Source: Acanthochlamys bracteata
Lineage: Eukaryota; Streptophyta; Magnoliopsida; Pandanales; Velloziaceae
Direction of reading: 5' to 3'
Length of the DNA: 64,000 nucleotides
Assembly: GCA_019914995.1 (NCBI GenBank)
Contig: CM034127.1
Location: 7,254,001 to 7,318,000, forward strand
Every line of letters starts with the position of its first letter. Position 1 is the first letter of the stretch. The translations under genes and the position numbers were made by a program. A model generated the notes under the pieces. It searched no databases and was not told where the DNA came from. It saw nothing but the letters and a program-made list of their open reading frames with translations. This document shows positions 40,678-52,390 of this stretch, one piece after another.

Positions 40678-42273
40678 ATTGAACTTCAACTTTTCATCAG
40701 AGACAGGCCAACATGCACACTATAAGATTGACCGAATAACACATCAAATAATGATCAATATAAATTTGGAAAAATCGTGGAATGATAGATAAAAATTCAG
40801 TAAACAGAGAGCAGAATCGGACATTGATGAACAACTTTTCAGATGTAATTCAATCAAGAATTCATCATCCATTTGAAGTAAAATCTTGAAGACTTATTGA
40901 GGAACATATCAGCTACAAGATCATATCAAGAATCATGAAAAATCACAACAAGAGAAGACAAAGAACATAGTGCAAAGTATCATCAGAATCATGTCTTGCT
41001 GATAATGCAGAAATGCTTCAACATGCAGATTTCGATTTTACTCCAAAAGAAATCACGAATTTAATTACATGGTGGTATCATTCAACAAATCTATTATCTT
41101 GTTACTATCACAGAACTGAGCTATATCGAGTCACCACATTATTGAAGAACAAGTTCAAGTATAGAGATTGATAGATAGCAATGAAAACCCATTGAACACA
41201 ATAGGAAGCAACGAAACAGAGCCTGCAGAGTCACGCTATTGGAGTCCACCTCACTTGAAGCAGTCAACCTAGCAAAGAACAGCAAATCGAGAGAAGCCAA
41301 CTCAGCTAGAGAATATTTGAAAAATACAACCCGGCTAAAACAATTCAAAACTACAGGCGGGAGTTTTTGAATTGCTTTCTTCGGTGCATTTAATGCTGAT
41401 GAAAGAGTTGCACAAATTTAGCCATAAGAAATCTTGAGGCAGCTGATTGACCGCTGAACACAACCTTCATCTCTACCTTGGAAATCTGCCACTGCACACC
41501 AACGACAATATTTTTCTAATTGGAAGAACCACTTACCTGCAAGAACAGAAAATTTTATAAAAGGAGAAGATGAAGAACAGAGTAAGATAGAGGAGATAAC
41601 GAGCAAACTATTCAAAAACAAACTTGCACTATATTGACTCAATTTTTCAAGTAAAGAAACTCCTTTTGCTGCCAATCACTTACAGAGCATCATCTTCAGC
41701 AGCAACAAGTTTGATCATCTCAACAGAAAATCTTAAGTTCATTTATTTACTTTGAGATTGATCTTGTGCCTAACCTTGATCTTTTAGATTCCTTTTTGTA
41801 AACCTTGTGACAGAGGTGCTGCGGGCACCGAGTAAGGAAGCTCAGGTGGAGCTTGGTGAAAGTTCTTAAACCTTGTAATAAAGCTAGCATATCAGCTAGA
41901 GGGACGGGTGTGTCCAGTAAGCTGTTAGGGATTGTCTTGGTGAAGAAACCCGGTGAGAGTAAGTGTGCTTGGTGAACCACTTTGCTCTTGGTCTATATGT
42001 AGCTTATTAAAAGTTTAGTGAAGTTTTGGCTCTGATGATAGAGCGTCCGTGGATGTAGGCAAAGGGGTTTTGCTGAACCACGTTAAATACTTTGAGTTCT
42101 ATCCTCTTTACCTAAGTCAATAAATATCTAACACTCTCTGTCTGCATGTTACAGAATTGACGCAGCCGGCTGTAAGCCTGCTGTCCGTAAGATAACTAAA
42201 CTTCACGAAAATTTTTATTTATTAACTCAATTCATCTCTCCCCTCTTGAGTTAATCTTACAGGAGAACTAACA
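40678..42273 (+). repeat. Sire-B 3' LTR, 5'-truncated
   Basis: It matches 35648-37241 with few differences. The first ~436 LTR bases and the polypurine tract are missing. GTGATAATTATT occurs at the break and also in the 5' LTR near 35602, so a microhomology-mediated deletion is plausible. The TATA box is at 41555-41561. Confidence 0.88.
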
Positions 42274-42860
42274 TTATTTTCTTTATTTTGTTGCGAGTGT
42301 ATTGTAGTTTTTGGTGTATTGTGTTTTTAGATTTAAATTATTGTAGTTGGATATTCTTGTGATGATGCTATTGTGATGAAGTTGGATGGTGGATATTTGT
42401 TTTGAGTTTGTATAATCTAGTTTTAATGTAACAAATTTAATTTAATTAATATAGATATTTATTTTTTAATCATTCTAATGGCTAATTTGTTACAGAAACT
42501 TTATTATTTTGAATTTGCTAAATTATTTATAATTAACTGTAATGTTACTGTTTATTTTAATTCAACGATCTTGAGTTAATTTGTAATTACGTTTGAGGAT
42601 ATTGATGTTAAGTTTATTTCTAATTACCTGTTATTATATTTCACGGTGTAAAGAGTGAGTCAACGTTTTTCCGCGCCTATCACCTCATCTCCCGTTATTT
42701 TTTTTCTTTCCTCTGTTTTCTTCTGTCTTCCTTCTTCTTTTGTTTTTTCTTTTTCTTTTACTCTCTGGAGAGCACCGTTATTACAAAACATTTATTACAG
42801 TGAAGTAAATTCTGTTAAGTGTTGTACACTACAAATATTTTCGGAACACAATTTTCTAAT

Positions 42861-44780
42861 ATGGCTAGCTCTTCTACTTTTCCGACTTCTGACATAGCTG
42901 TAGTAGAGCCACATGTTTAGATGTGACTTTTTTGAGTCTCCAACATGCAAAAAAAATGTATATAAATTATGAAAAAGCTACCGGATTTAGTGTTGTTACT
43001 CAAAGTACTCAACAAAAAGAAAATCTAGATTCAGATGAAGTGACGACGTGTGAAATGACGTGTGAGCGCTTTGGAATTTTCGGAGATCACGATAAGAAAA
43101 AAATAGTTGAAGGGTCCCAAATAAAAGTAAGCCAAAAGAGGAATAGAATGAAATGTGGATGTCCTACTAGAATAAAAGTGACAAAATAATCTACTTGCTG
43201 GTGGAAAGTGGTGAAGTATAATAGTTTACAAGGTCCAATTTTTTTTTATGCAATACAGATGGATAGCGAAGCCAGGGCAGTAAACTTTTTTTGGGTGGAT
43301 GGCAAATCACGTCTACAGTTTGAGTATTTCGGTGATGTGTTATTTTTTGACACAACATATCGAAAAAATGTGTATGAAATGCTTTTTGCACCATTTACAG
43401 GAGTTAATCATCTTATGCAATCTATTCAATTTGGCTGTGCTTTGCTTTTGGATGATACAGAAGAGTCTATTTTTTTGCTTTTCAAGACCTAGCTTGCAGC
43501 TATGGATGGGGGTGCTCCATCTTCTATTATCACAGATTAAGACAGAGCGATGACTGCAGTAGTTGAGAAGGTATTTTCAAACACACGACACCGATTTTGT
43601 TTGTGGCATGTAATGAAAAAAATTTCTTATAAAGCTTTCACACGTTTATTTCAAGATGTCACTATTCAAGAAGGATATCAAAATGTGTATTAGTCCTAGT
43701 GATTTGGAAGCAAATTGGAAAGAATTGTTATATAGACATAACTTATTAGAGAACGAATGTCTTCAAGGAATGTATGAAATTCGACAAAAATGGGTTCTAA
43801 TTTATCATTTGTATACTTTCTCTGGCATGAACACTACAGGACATTCTGAAAGTATTAACTCTGTTTACAGTAATTTTTTTCATTCAACTACAACTTTTCG
43901 AGAGTTTGTTATGAAAAATGGTAAGTGTTTAACAAAAAATGTTGAAAAAGAAAGAAAGAATATTATATTAGTGAACACTCTAACCGTATTGTCGCTAGTA
44001 ATGCATTTCTTCTGAGAAGCGCAGCAAATGTGTACACGAGAAATGTGTATGGTAAGTTCAAAAAAGAATTTGAAAAAGCTCAAGTTGAGTATGTCTTATA
44101 TGATGATAAAAAAAGAAGTGATGGTTACAACATATATTTATAAATTCCGAATGCTGCATGACGAGCGTCAGTGGAGAGTGATATTTAACCATACAACAAA
44201 AGAAGGTTGCTGCGAATGCAAAATGTTTGAATTTGTAGGTATTCCTTGTGGTCACATTATAAAAGTTTTTCAAGCCCGTGATATAGAAAAAATACCTTAT
44301 CACTTTATTCTCAAGAGGTGGATGAAAAGGGCTAATAATTATAGAGTTGAATATGATGGTAGAGCAATACGAGGGAATGAGTATTCTGATCTACTGAGAA
44401 CTACCCAATTTCTGAAGATTTCTAATCAATTGTCTTATGAAGCTGGTGAAGCAAAGAGGACTTTTCAATTGATGTTGCAAACACCATAAGAATTGTCACA
44501 GCGGAACAAAAAAGTAAGGAAGACTAATGATAGCTCACAAGTCCATTCATGCACTGACTTTGGTAGCTCGCAAGTCCTGCTGAATGCATCGGAAGTTTTG
44601 CTTATGAATCCTAGTATTTTCCAAACTAAGGGAAGAAAAAAAGAAGGAAAAATTTTCAAGACGTTGCAAAAGCCAAAGCGAAGACACGGAGCAGATGTGC
44701 TTGCTGTAATAAATTTGGCATTAAACATGACAAACGAAGTTGTCCTGATAATCCAAACAGAAAGAAAAAAACAAGTGTAA
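42861..44780 (+). pseudogene. FAR1/FHY3-type Mutator-like transposase, decayed
   Basis: A Mutator-like transposase cuts and pastes MULE DNA by recognising the terminal inverted repeats in the nucleus. A start at ATG 42861 is followed by a frame break. The FAR1-type zinc DNA-binding domain occupies 42923-43189 (Cys/His spacing ending in KCGCPTRIKV). The MULE DDE domain spans about 43208-43620, with the first catalytic Asp in the FDTTYR segment and the second near 43535, immediately followed by a stop at 43538-43540. The SWIM finger (CEC ... CGH) lies near 44205-44262. A C-terminal CX2CX5HX4C knuckle is readable near 44695-44740 in another frame. Several frameshifts and stops make it non-functional as assembled. 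An acidic stretch at 44875-44970 may be a last exon. Confidence 0.85.
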
Positions 44781-46039
44781 TAATTTAATTAGTTTAGTCA
44801 TTATATATTAACTCTCTTCTTTGAATTTAAATTCGTATTGATATTTGTTAATTTTTCTTATTTAATAGTTGTTGATGGAGATGTTTATGAAGATGAAGAT
44901 GATTATGAATCTCAAATATATATGAAGGCAATGATAATGATGATGAAGTCTCAACGGGGGTTCCTTCTCACTGATGAAGATGTTATGTATATGGTATGTT
45001 GTATGGGCTAAAGCAGTGTATATTTTTTGTATAAACTAGTGCAACTAGCTTTGAAAAGTTGCTGAAATGTAAATTATTCAACTATGCAAAACTCCGTTAA
45101 ATTGGTGCAAGGTTCAATTATACGTTGGTAACTAATCCAATATTGTCAAATTTATAGGAATGATATAGATATACATATATGGTAACATGTGAGTACATTC
45201 ATAATATTGTACAAGATTCATCTATTTACATGAGTTATCTATCCAGTAAATGATAGTTACATGAACTATACTGTTTACATAAAGCTCTGTTTACGTACAG
45301 CTCTGTTAACATTCAGTATTCATATATGGTAAGTAATCCCTCCAGGCATCGTACATAAAATGTATCTGTACATCCAAACATAGTAGTGACTTCAACCATC
45401 CAAGGAAGCTCAGGAGAAAATCAACCATTCATCCACTAATAAATTGTGAAGTATACAGATATTGAAATCTTGTAAAAATTCATAACAATAAGGAGAAAAG
45501 ATCTCAATCATCGAGATTTAAAGATGTTAAGACTTGTTGGACTGTTCTCACCCATCTATTACTCTCTCCCCTCAAGATGACTTCTCTAATTACAGTTGAA
45601 GTGGTTACCACTTAGCAAAGCTATGTACTTTGAGAAGCAGTGTGGAGTCAGGAGGAAAGAACAAGAAAGAGTGACAAAGCCACGATTTTTTTACATCATT
45701 ACCTCTAACATCCAATCTTGTTCGAACAATAAGAACCCACTCGTTCTTACAACACCTGTTCCAAATCAAGCATCCAGTATCATAATAACTTTAGGAAATA
45801 ATATCCAGCATCATCATAAGAACATCCAACTATATTAAAAGAGACAAATTTCAATCGACGGAAAGATTTGCGAGAGATCTAAATATGTGGAGAAATATTG
45901 ATTTGGTACGGGGCGATCAGATTAAAAAAATAAAGAGAAGAGAAGTATAAAAAAAAAAATCGAGAGTAATGTAAAAACGAGAGAAATGAAAAATAGCTTA
46001 GAGACATAATTAATTAAGAGTAATGAAAACATTAATTTA
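44781..46039. other. Non-coding interior of the Mutator-like element
   Basis: It includes a short acidic-codon stretch (44875-44970) that may be a former 3' exon of the transposase. A run of degenerate repeats at 45180-45310 (TTTACATGA / CTGTTTAC units) resembles 28970-29120. No other gene is seen. Confidence 0.5.
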
Positions 46040-47979
46040 GAGTTGGAGAGATCTTCGTGAGGAAACAGGAGAGATGCTCGACATCTGCACAAGGGACTTG
46101 AAACGGTGAGCGATAAATACAATTTAGAGTAGTTAAATAAAATTAGTTAAGATAATGAAAATAAGTATTAAGAGTAATGAAACGGTGAGAAATGAAAAGT
46201 TCAATACAATACAAAGTCGCTAAGATGAATAAAAATAATTGATTAGATTAATAAAAAAATTAAAAAAATTAATATAGAAAATAATTTAAATAATTAAAAT
46301 TAATTTATTAGAGTAATAAAGTGATTAATTAAGAGTAATGAAAAATTAAGAAAAAGTAAGGAGAGAATTCGTAGAACTCTCAGAGACGTACAGCCGAAAA
46401 ATAGTGAGCTATCGGAGTTTGTATAAAATTCCGACAAACGAAAATACATAAAATTGAACTCAACCAATAGACAGATCCTGAGGCACTCTCGCGATGCAAT
46501 CCTGACCATACACGTCAAGGTGTGCCCGGGAGTGGCTAACAGGGAGGGAGACTCAGAGATTCGCCTTCGATCAATCACTAATGGTCAAAGATACTGCCCA
46601 TTGCTCTATGCATCTTTACACCGCTTTCTTAAGTGCAACTGCAGTGGTTGCCGCATATGGCCATCCTTACTGCGGTGCTGTGTAAGCAGCAATGCAGAAT
46701 CAGATAGAACATTATAGAGTAACATATCCTACACACTCGTCATTGCCTCAATAAGAGAGTATGTTCAAACATTCAAGAGCAGCAAATATCCAAAACAGGG
46801 TCGAATTTCTATTTTTTTTATAAAGAAAATCATCGGCCTGAGAGAGAAGAATAAGGGAAGGCAACCCTTAGAACCAGTCATCCCTGACCTCTCCATCCCA
46901 AGCCTCATTTTAAACTAACGACTCCATCAACTTAACGCTGCAAAAATGGCAAAGCCATTGAGTTAGTATCTCGTTCATTCTTATTGCTTACTCGAATTCA
47001 TCAAGTAATCGTTACAATAGAAACAATATCCAGCAATCGTTACAACAACGGTAACTAGCCTTCAGAAAACAACATCCAGCAAACCCTCCGCTATAGTAAT
47101 TCTATTGAACGCAAAATTAAACAAAAAATAATACACAAAAAAAGAAATACACCGATAAAGCCAATACATCAATAAATTCAATACACCCATAACAGCAGAA
47201 AACAAAAAAAGAATTCCAATTGCCGGGCCAAGAAACAAATCCTTTCCAGGGCCGAGAAACATGCTGGAGAAACAAATCCTCGTCGGGACCGAGAAACAAA
47301 CTCTCGTCCAGACCGACAAAACAAAACCGTTACATGACAAATTTAATCGAATAAAACCAATACAGCGCAAAACAAACGTAATCAACCAATTCGACGGTAA
47401 AGCCAATACATTGCTAAAAAACCAATACACCGATAAAGCCAATACACCAAAAAAATTCAATACACACAACCGCAAAAAAATAAAATAAAATAACACAAAA
47501 AAAAAAATTTATTGCCGGGTCGAGAAGTAAATCCTCGCCGGAGATCGAGAAAAAAAATTATCTTCGGGACAGAGAAACAAATCCTCGCTGGAGCCGACAA
47601 ATATGCTGATCACTGGGGCCGACAAACATAAATCACCGGGACCGAGAAACGTGTTGGAGATCATCGTGTCGAGATCATTGTCGAGAGATCTGTCGTAAGG
47701 AACCAAATCCCACCGGAGATGAGAAAGAAAATCCTCGCTCGACTGATGTAAACAGCTAGAGATACTGAGATAATGCTCGGAGGAGATCAAGTCGTCGCCT
47801 GGGACAGGTGCTCCAGATCTGCGCAGGAAACAATGAAGCCAGGTGAGCAATAAAAATAATATAGCGTAGTTAATTAAGAAACTATAATTAATTAGAGTAA
47901 TGAAAGATTAAAAAAACTAAAAAGGGAAGATAATACGTAGCATGTCGATAAGGTACGGCTGAAACTAGTGAGGAATGTA

Positions 47980-48190
47980 CATATTTTAAAATTTTCTTAT
48001 TTTCTGTCATTTTGATCAAATGACTAAATGAAGGTGAATTCGTGGTCTGATAGAGCTGAAATTTTATGGTAATGTTTGTAACTCAATGTTCGTCATAAAC
48101 AATAGTAGAGATTAGATTTGGAGGTCATTCCGATCATAATCCGGAAAGGAAGTGCCCCTAAGAAAAGAGAAGAGAGTGCCCGGATCCCTC

Positions 48191-48225
<35 letters not shown>

Positions 48226-48560
48226 CACTCTTTTTTCGGCTTATGATCGGTGTGATATCGAAATTTAAATCTCCACTGTTGGATATTAAGAACTACGATT
48301 TAGAAACGTATTCAAAAAATTTCAGCTCAATCGGAACATGAATTCACCTTTATCCAGTCACTTGATCAAAATTATTAAAAATAAGAAAACTTCAAAATAT
48401 ATACTTTATCATTTCTATTGTTTTCGTAGTCGGATTGATATGAAATTTTGTAATTAAATTTTTAACTCGTACTTCTTCAAATTTAAAGATGTAGATTGAA
48501 GTTGAATGTCACTACGGGCATAAATAGGGGAGACAGTATCACTATCCTTTCCTATATATA
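47980..48560. mobile_element. Half foldback MITE followed by a complete one
   Basis: At 47980-48195 is the right half of a foldback of the 24644-25068 type, ending in a GGATCCCTCCCC edge before a TA microsatellite (48196-48222). A second, fuller but diverged foldback follows at about 48210-48560, again next to TA repeats (48553-48577). Insertion into TA-rich sites recurs for the whole family in this window. Confidence 0.7.
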
Positions 48561-48572
48561 TATATATATATA

Positions 48573-49785
48573 TATAGGCACATTGTGCTGAATCGACGAC
48601 TATGGTGCAGGCACCTAACCAGTATACGGTTGTGATGTGCTAGAGCGTTTTTCATCTAACTTCGGTGCAATCAATGGCTGTGATGCATGCATTTAATCAG
48701 CGAAAGGCTTTGATCTAACTCTGCAGCGTGCTTCCACCATTCGCATCGCAATCTTTTTTTTCCTCTTCACTCTGCAGCGGTGTCTTTCCGCTCCGCCTTC
48801 AATAGTGCGAAATCGAGTCCTCCGTGCTTGCTGCCGGCTCAATTTCGCAACAAAGAGTCACGATTTCGGCTTTTGATCAAGATCGAAGGCTCGGTTTTGT
48901 CTTCGGCTTCAACTCCGGCTCGAGTTCGCGACTCTAGCCAAAATCGAGCTCTCCGCGGCTCGATTTTGCGATCCGATCTCTGATTTGGCTGTTGAGAATG
49001 ATTCTGTCCCGATTTCGTGATTCTGTCCCGATTTCGTGATTCTGGCTCTCTTTCCGGCTCGATTTCGTGATTCTGGTCCATATTCAACTGTTGATGATGA
49101 TTTCAGCCAGATCCGATTTCGTCTCTGGCTTTCACTACGACTCGATTTCGCAATTCCGGCCCTCTGATTCGGCAGTTGAGAGTGAATCCGGCCTGACTTC
49201 ATCTCCGGCTCGGTTTCGTGATTCCGGCCTATGATTTGGCTGTTGAGAATAAATCCAGCCTGATTTCGTCTCCGGCTTCCACCCCGGCTCGATTTCGCTA
49301 TTCTAACCCGATTTATTTAAATTTTCACCGATTTGTTTTAATTTTTGATAATTTGTTTTAATTTTCACTAATATGTTTTGATTTTATTCACGCTGATTTA
49401 ATTTATGATGTATTGAATTTGTTTCACGATGCATTGAAATTGATTTACAATGTATTGATTTTTTATTTGTGGTGTAGTGGATAGTTTAGGCCGGAAATGA
49501 TATATTGAATGTATGATTGCTAAAACTAAAATGTTGGGATATACTGATGAGATAATCATGAGGCTGGAATAAATTTTCTTCCTGAATCTGCTTTGACTCT
49601 TTAAGACAGCAAGGCAGTAAGGATGGCAACTGGCAAAGTCAGGTGGCAACCACTGCAGCTGAGATTAGAGAAGGTAGTGATCAGTGGGAGAGAACATCGA
49701 ACTGTTTTCGTATAGTCGTAATATGGGTAGTATCTTTGAATCTCAGTGCATACAGTAAATCATGTACTCTGAGCTGGGACACTCC
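48573..49785. repeat. GC-richer repeat arm, copy 2
   Basis: This block is collinear with 27562-28930 in the same orientation: a GGCACATTGTGCTGAATCGACG-like start, CTGCAGCGTGCTTCCACCATT at about 48720, repeated GATTTCGTGATTC units at 49010-49080, and the core module at 49530-49690. It ends where the gag remnant of Sire-D begins. The small open frames in the CG-rich units are not shared with copy 1 as proteins. Confidence 0.65.
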
Positions 49786-49799
49786 AGATGTGCTATTCT

Positions 49800-50700
49800 C
49801 TGCTGAAGAAAAAGAAAAGTAAGAACCAGCTAAGGAAGAGAACAAAGATTATATGTAGTAATAAAGATGCAACCTCATCTAACGACAGCAAAACTGAAAC
49901 AAATCAAGAGGAGTAGAGATTATCTCTAATGGCCAACAATGACCAATCAAATGAGATAAGCTCATCTCAATTTTGCGATTAAAATGAAGAATTGTAAGAA
50001 ATGTTTGATAAACTATATGCTGAATATACGAATGTGAAAAGAAAGAACAATTATGAATAACTGAATGCATGATTATAAAAAAAATAATGAATTGTTGTCT
50101 AAAGAAGTGCTTGCTTTAAATAATAGTCTTGCTGGTAAAAATAATACCAAGAAAGATGATTTGCATACTAATCAAATAAGTGTAGAGATACATGCATTAT
50201 GTGCTGAAACAGAAAGCTTTTTTGAAGCAAATCAAAAACTTTGTGCCAAGTTGAACGACTATGCTACTAGCAAGTCACATATAGAATGTGAATCATATGT
50301 CACTGAATGCTTTCTGCTAAGAAATGAGGTGAAAGAGTTGTCTGCCAAGAACGTTCATCCACAAGCTTCTCTAGCAAAATTTGTTCAAGGTAAAAACAGG
50401 TTCGATGCTATGTTTGGCTCACAAAAGGGTGCATTTAGAAAGAAAAGAATTAAGTTTGTGCTAACTGGTGAAAATCTTACTTTGAACCAAACCAATGACA
50501 AGCAGAACTTTGGAACTACAACTATTGTATTTTTCAGTAAATATAAAACTAATAAGGTACACTCTTCTACTCCTTTTATTAAGTGTTTCTATTGTGGTAG
50601 AAAGGGTCACAAGATAAGCTCTTGTTAGTTTAAAAAAAATTAAAATAATGTAAGAGTAATGTGGATTGCCAAAAGCAACTGTCCTCCGAAAAACGTAAGT
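49800..50700 (+). pseudogene. gag: Sire-D gag, C-terminal half
   Basis: The long frame 50065-50628 has a coiled-coil-rich middle, the SLAKFVQGKNRFDAM segment typical of Sirevirus gag, and a CX2CX4HX4C zinc knuckle close to its end (stop at 50626-50628). Weaker matching sequence with several stops extends left to about 49800. Over the region where Sire-C has its first zinc knuckle, Sire-D, like Sire-A, has only a short Ser/Asn/Lys-rich link. No protease or pol follows. The lineage appears to encode only this single-knuckle gag. Confidence 0.8.
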
Positions 50701-52156
50701 GAAAATTCCTTTAGAACAAGTGTTTGATGCTATACTACTAAATAATCTATTATTTTAGAAGGTAATCCATCTACCTTCTACGTTGCAACTAACGATGAAT
50801 ATGTCACTCATTATTTCAAATTTAAGAAAAACCAAGGTATGAATAAAAAAATGTGGATGCCAAAAGAAACTTTCAATATTATCAACACTTTAGAACCCAA
50901 ATAAAATTAGGTATCAAAGAGATAAATTCTTATTCCAGAAATTCTACAGCGTAATGGTATATAATCCAATCTTTTAATAATTTTGATGACTTTTAGCATT
51001 TCAATTCAAATGAAACTCATTGTTGAAATTCATGTTTAAATTTATTCCTAAAGCTTTCACACTTGTCATTTTGTTTGAATGATATCTAGTATCTCATAAT
51101 TGTTTGTCAAAACATGCTTGCATATTTCTGAAGATTTTGACTATCGTCTTTTTGAATGCAAGATAATTAAATTGTGCCAAATGAATCTATCACAAATAAA
51201 TTTATGAAATGTATGTTGAATGATGTTTCGTGAACATTGAATTGCTAAAAAATTTTTAAAACTGAAAAATTCTAAGCATTTGATGCAAATACATTTTAAT
51301 AAAATGAGTTCATTCATTATAAAACTAATTGCAATCCATCCGTACTATTGAAATGGTAAGAACCTTAGGCTTTGAAAAATTTTCTTTTGATGAATATTAA
51401 TGTGAATATGCATGAAGCTTTAGAACTTTTTGCTAGTATATATATGCTACTAACTATTATAAGAGAAATATAAACAAAAAAAAGTAAAACATGTGACAGC
51501 ACTGCCGTCCAAAAACGTATAAACCATTGAAATATTGCGAGTTTTGATGATTGATCTATTACTTCAAAAAGGATGAAAAGATTATCAATAAAATTGCGAA
51601 CAAAAGCACTTCACTACAAGAGAAAAAGTAACACATACATATTATATATTGATGATATTTTGTCTAGTTGAAAATCAGCAGAAAAATAGATAGATATGGT
51701 GTAAAGGCTTGGATACTACATTGCCAAAATCTTTCTCAAGTTTTCAAAACTCAACTTAGTCAAAGATCAATTCGAAGTGAAGATCAAATCTGAAAACCTT
51801 TACAGATGTTTTTATGAGAGTTAAATTACTAAGTTGTTATTGAAATCAATGCAAGCCATTCCAACAATTGCACATGAACCTACTTCATCTATATAGAGTT
51901 GCAAGATTGGAAAGCAAGCACTTTCACCTTGTAATGATTAAAAATTACTATAATTTTATCCACTTTTTTTTCTTACTAACAAATATAATGCACTGAAAAT
52001 ATTCTTAAGTCTTTACCAAAGAGCAAGTTTAATGTTATATGATATAAATAAGTTTTTTGATTATTCAACATCACTCAAAGGATTTATTTTTAAAAACTTT
52101 AACTGATGAGAAATTCATTCATGATATACTCGATGAGACTAATAGTAAGCCAAGAA

Positions 52157-52390
52157 AGAAGAATTATTGTTAAAGGGGAAGAAAGAAGAATCATCAAAAG
52201 GTGAGAAAGAAAAATTATTATGGCTCAATCTAAGGGGGAGCTATGAGCAATTAACAGGTAAGTAAAATAGATGCACCAGTTGAGGGGGAGTCATAAAAAG
52301 GTATGGCAAATTTTCAATTCAAATTGATGGCTTACAAAAACATAAATCAATAATTCTTAATTTGTTTGTCATCATCAAAAAGGGGGAGAT
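52157..52390 (+). repeat. Second copy of the Sire-C 3' interior, upstream of its 5' LTR
   Basis: The bases in front of the left LTR are an almost identical copy of 61106-61335, complete with repeated AGGGGGAG motifs and the final polypurine tract touching the LTR. A normal insertion would have host sequence and a target duplication here. So the LTR at 52391 was once the 3' LTR of an upstream unit as well as the 5' LTR of Sire-C. Confidence 0.88.

Larger units (their letters stand above)
35212..42273 (+). mobile_element. Sire-B: non-autonomous Sirevirus-type element, gag and pol lost
   Basis: The ends are TGTTGG at 35212 and CTAACA at 42268-42273, flanked by a perfect 5-bp duplication, TTATT (35207-35211 and 42274-42278). 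The 5' LTR is complete (35212-37241). The 3' LTR lacks its first ~436 bases. The interior (37242-40677) contains no gag, pol or recognisable primer site. It matches the interiors of Sire-A and Sire-D, for example 37360-38160 with 51340-52150 and 38448-39900 with 62897-63990. Polypurine motifs survive near 40018-40030. It sits inside the large Mutator-like element, so it is younger than that element. Confidence 0.9.
33358..47770. mobile_element. Large Mutator-like element with ~1.7-kb inverted arms
   Basis: The left arm, 33358 to about 35085, is an inverted copy of about 46040-47770. The CATTATCTCAACATCTC start is mirrored near 47765, and arm features such as GGCACACCTTGACG at 34670 are mirrored at 46515. 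Between the arms are a decayed FAR1-type transposase (42861-44780) and the LTR element Sire-B (35212-42273). Long arms plus a FAR1-like DDE/SWIM transposase are known features of plant MULEs. Without Sire-B the element would be about 7.3 kb. No 9-bp target duplication could be recognised, as both outer edges run into foldback MITEs. Confidence 0.8.
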
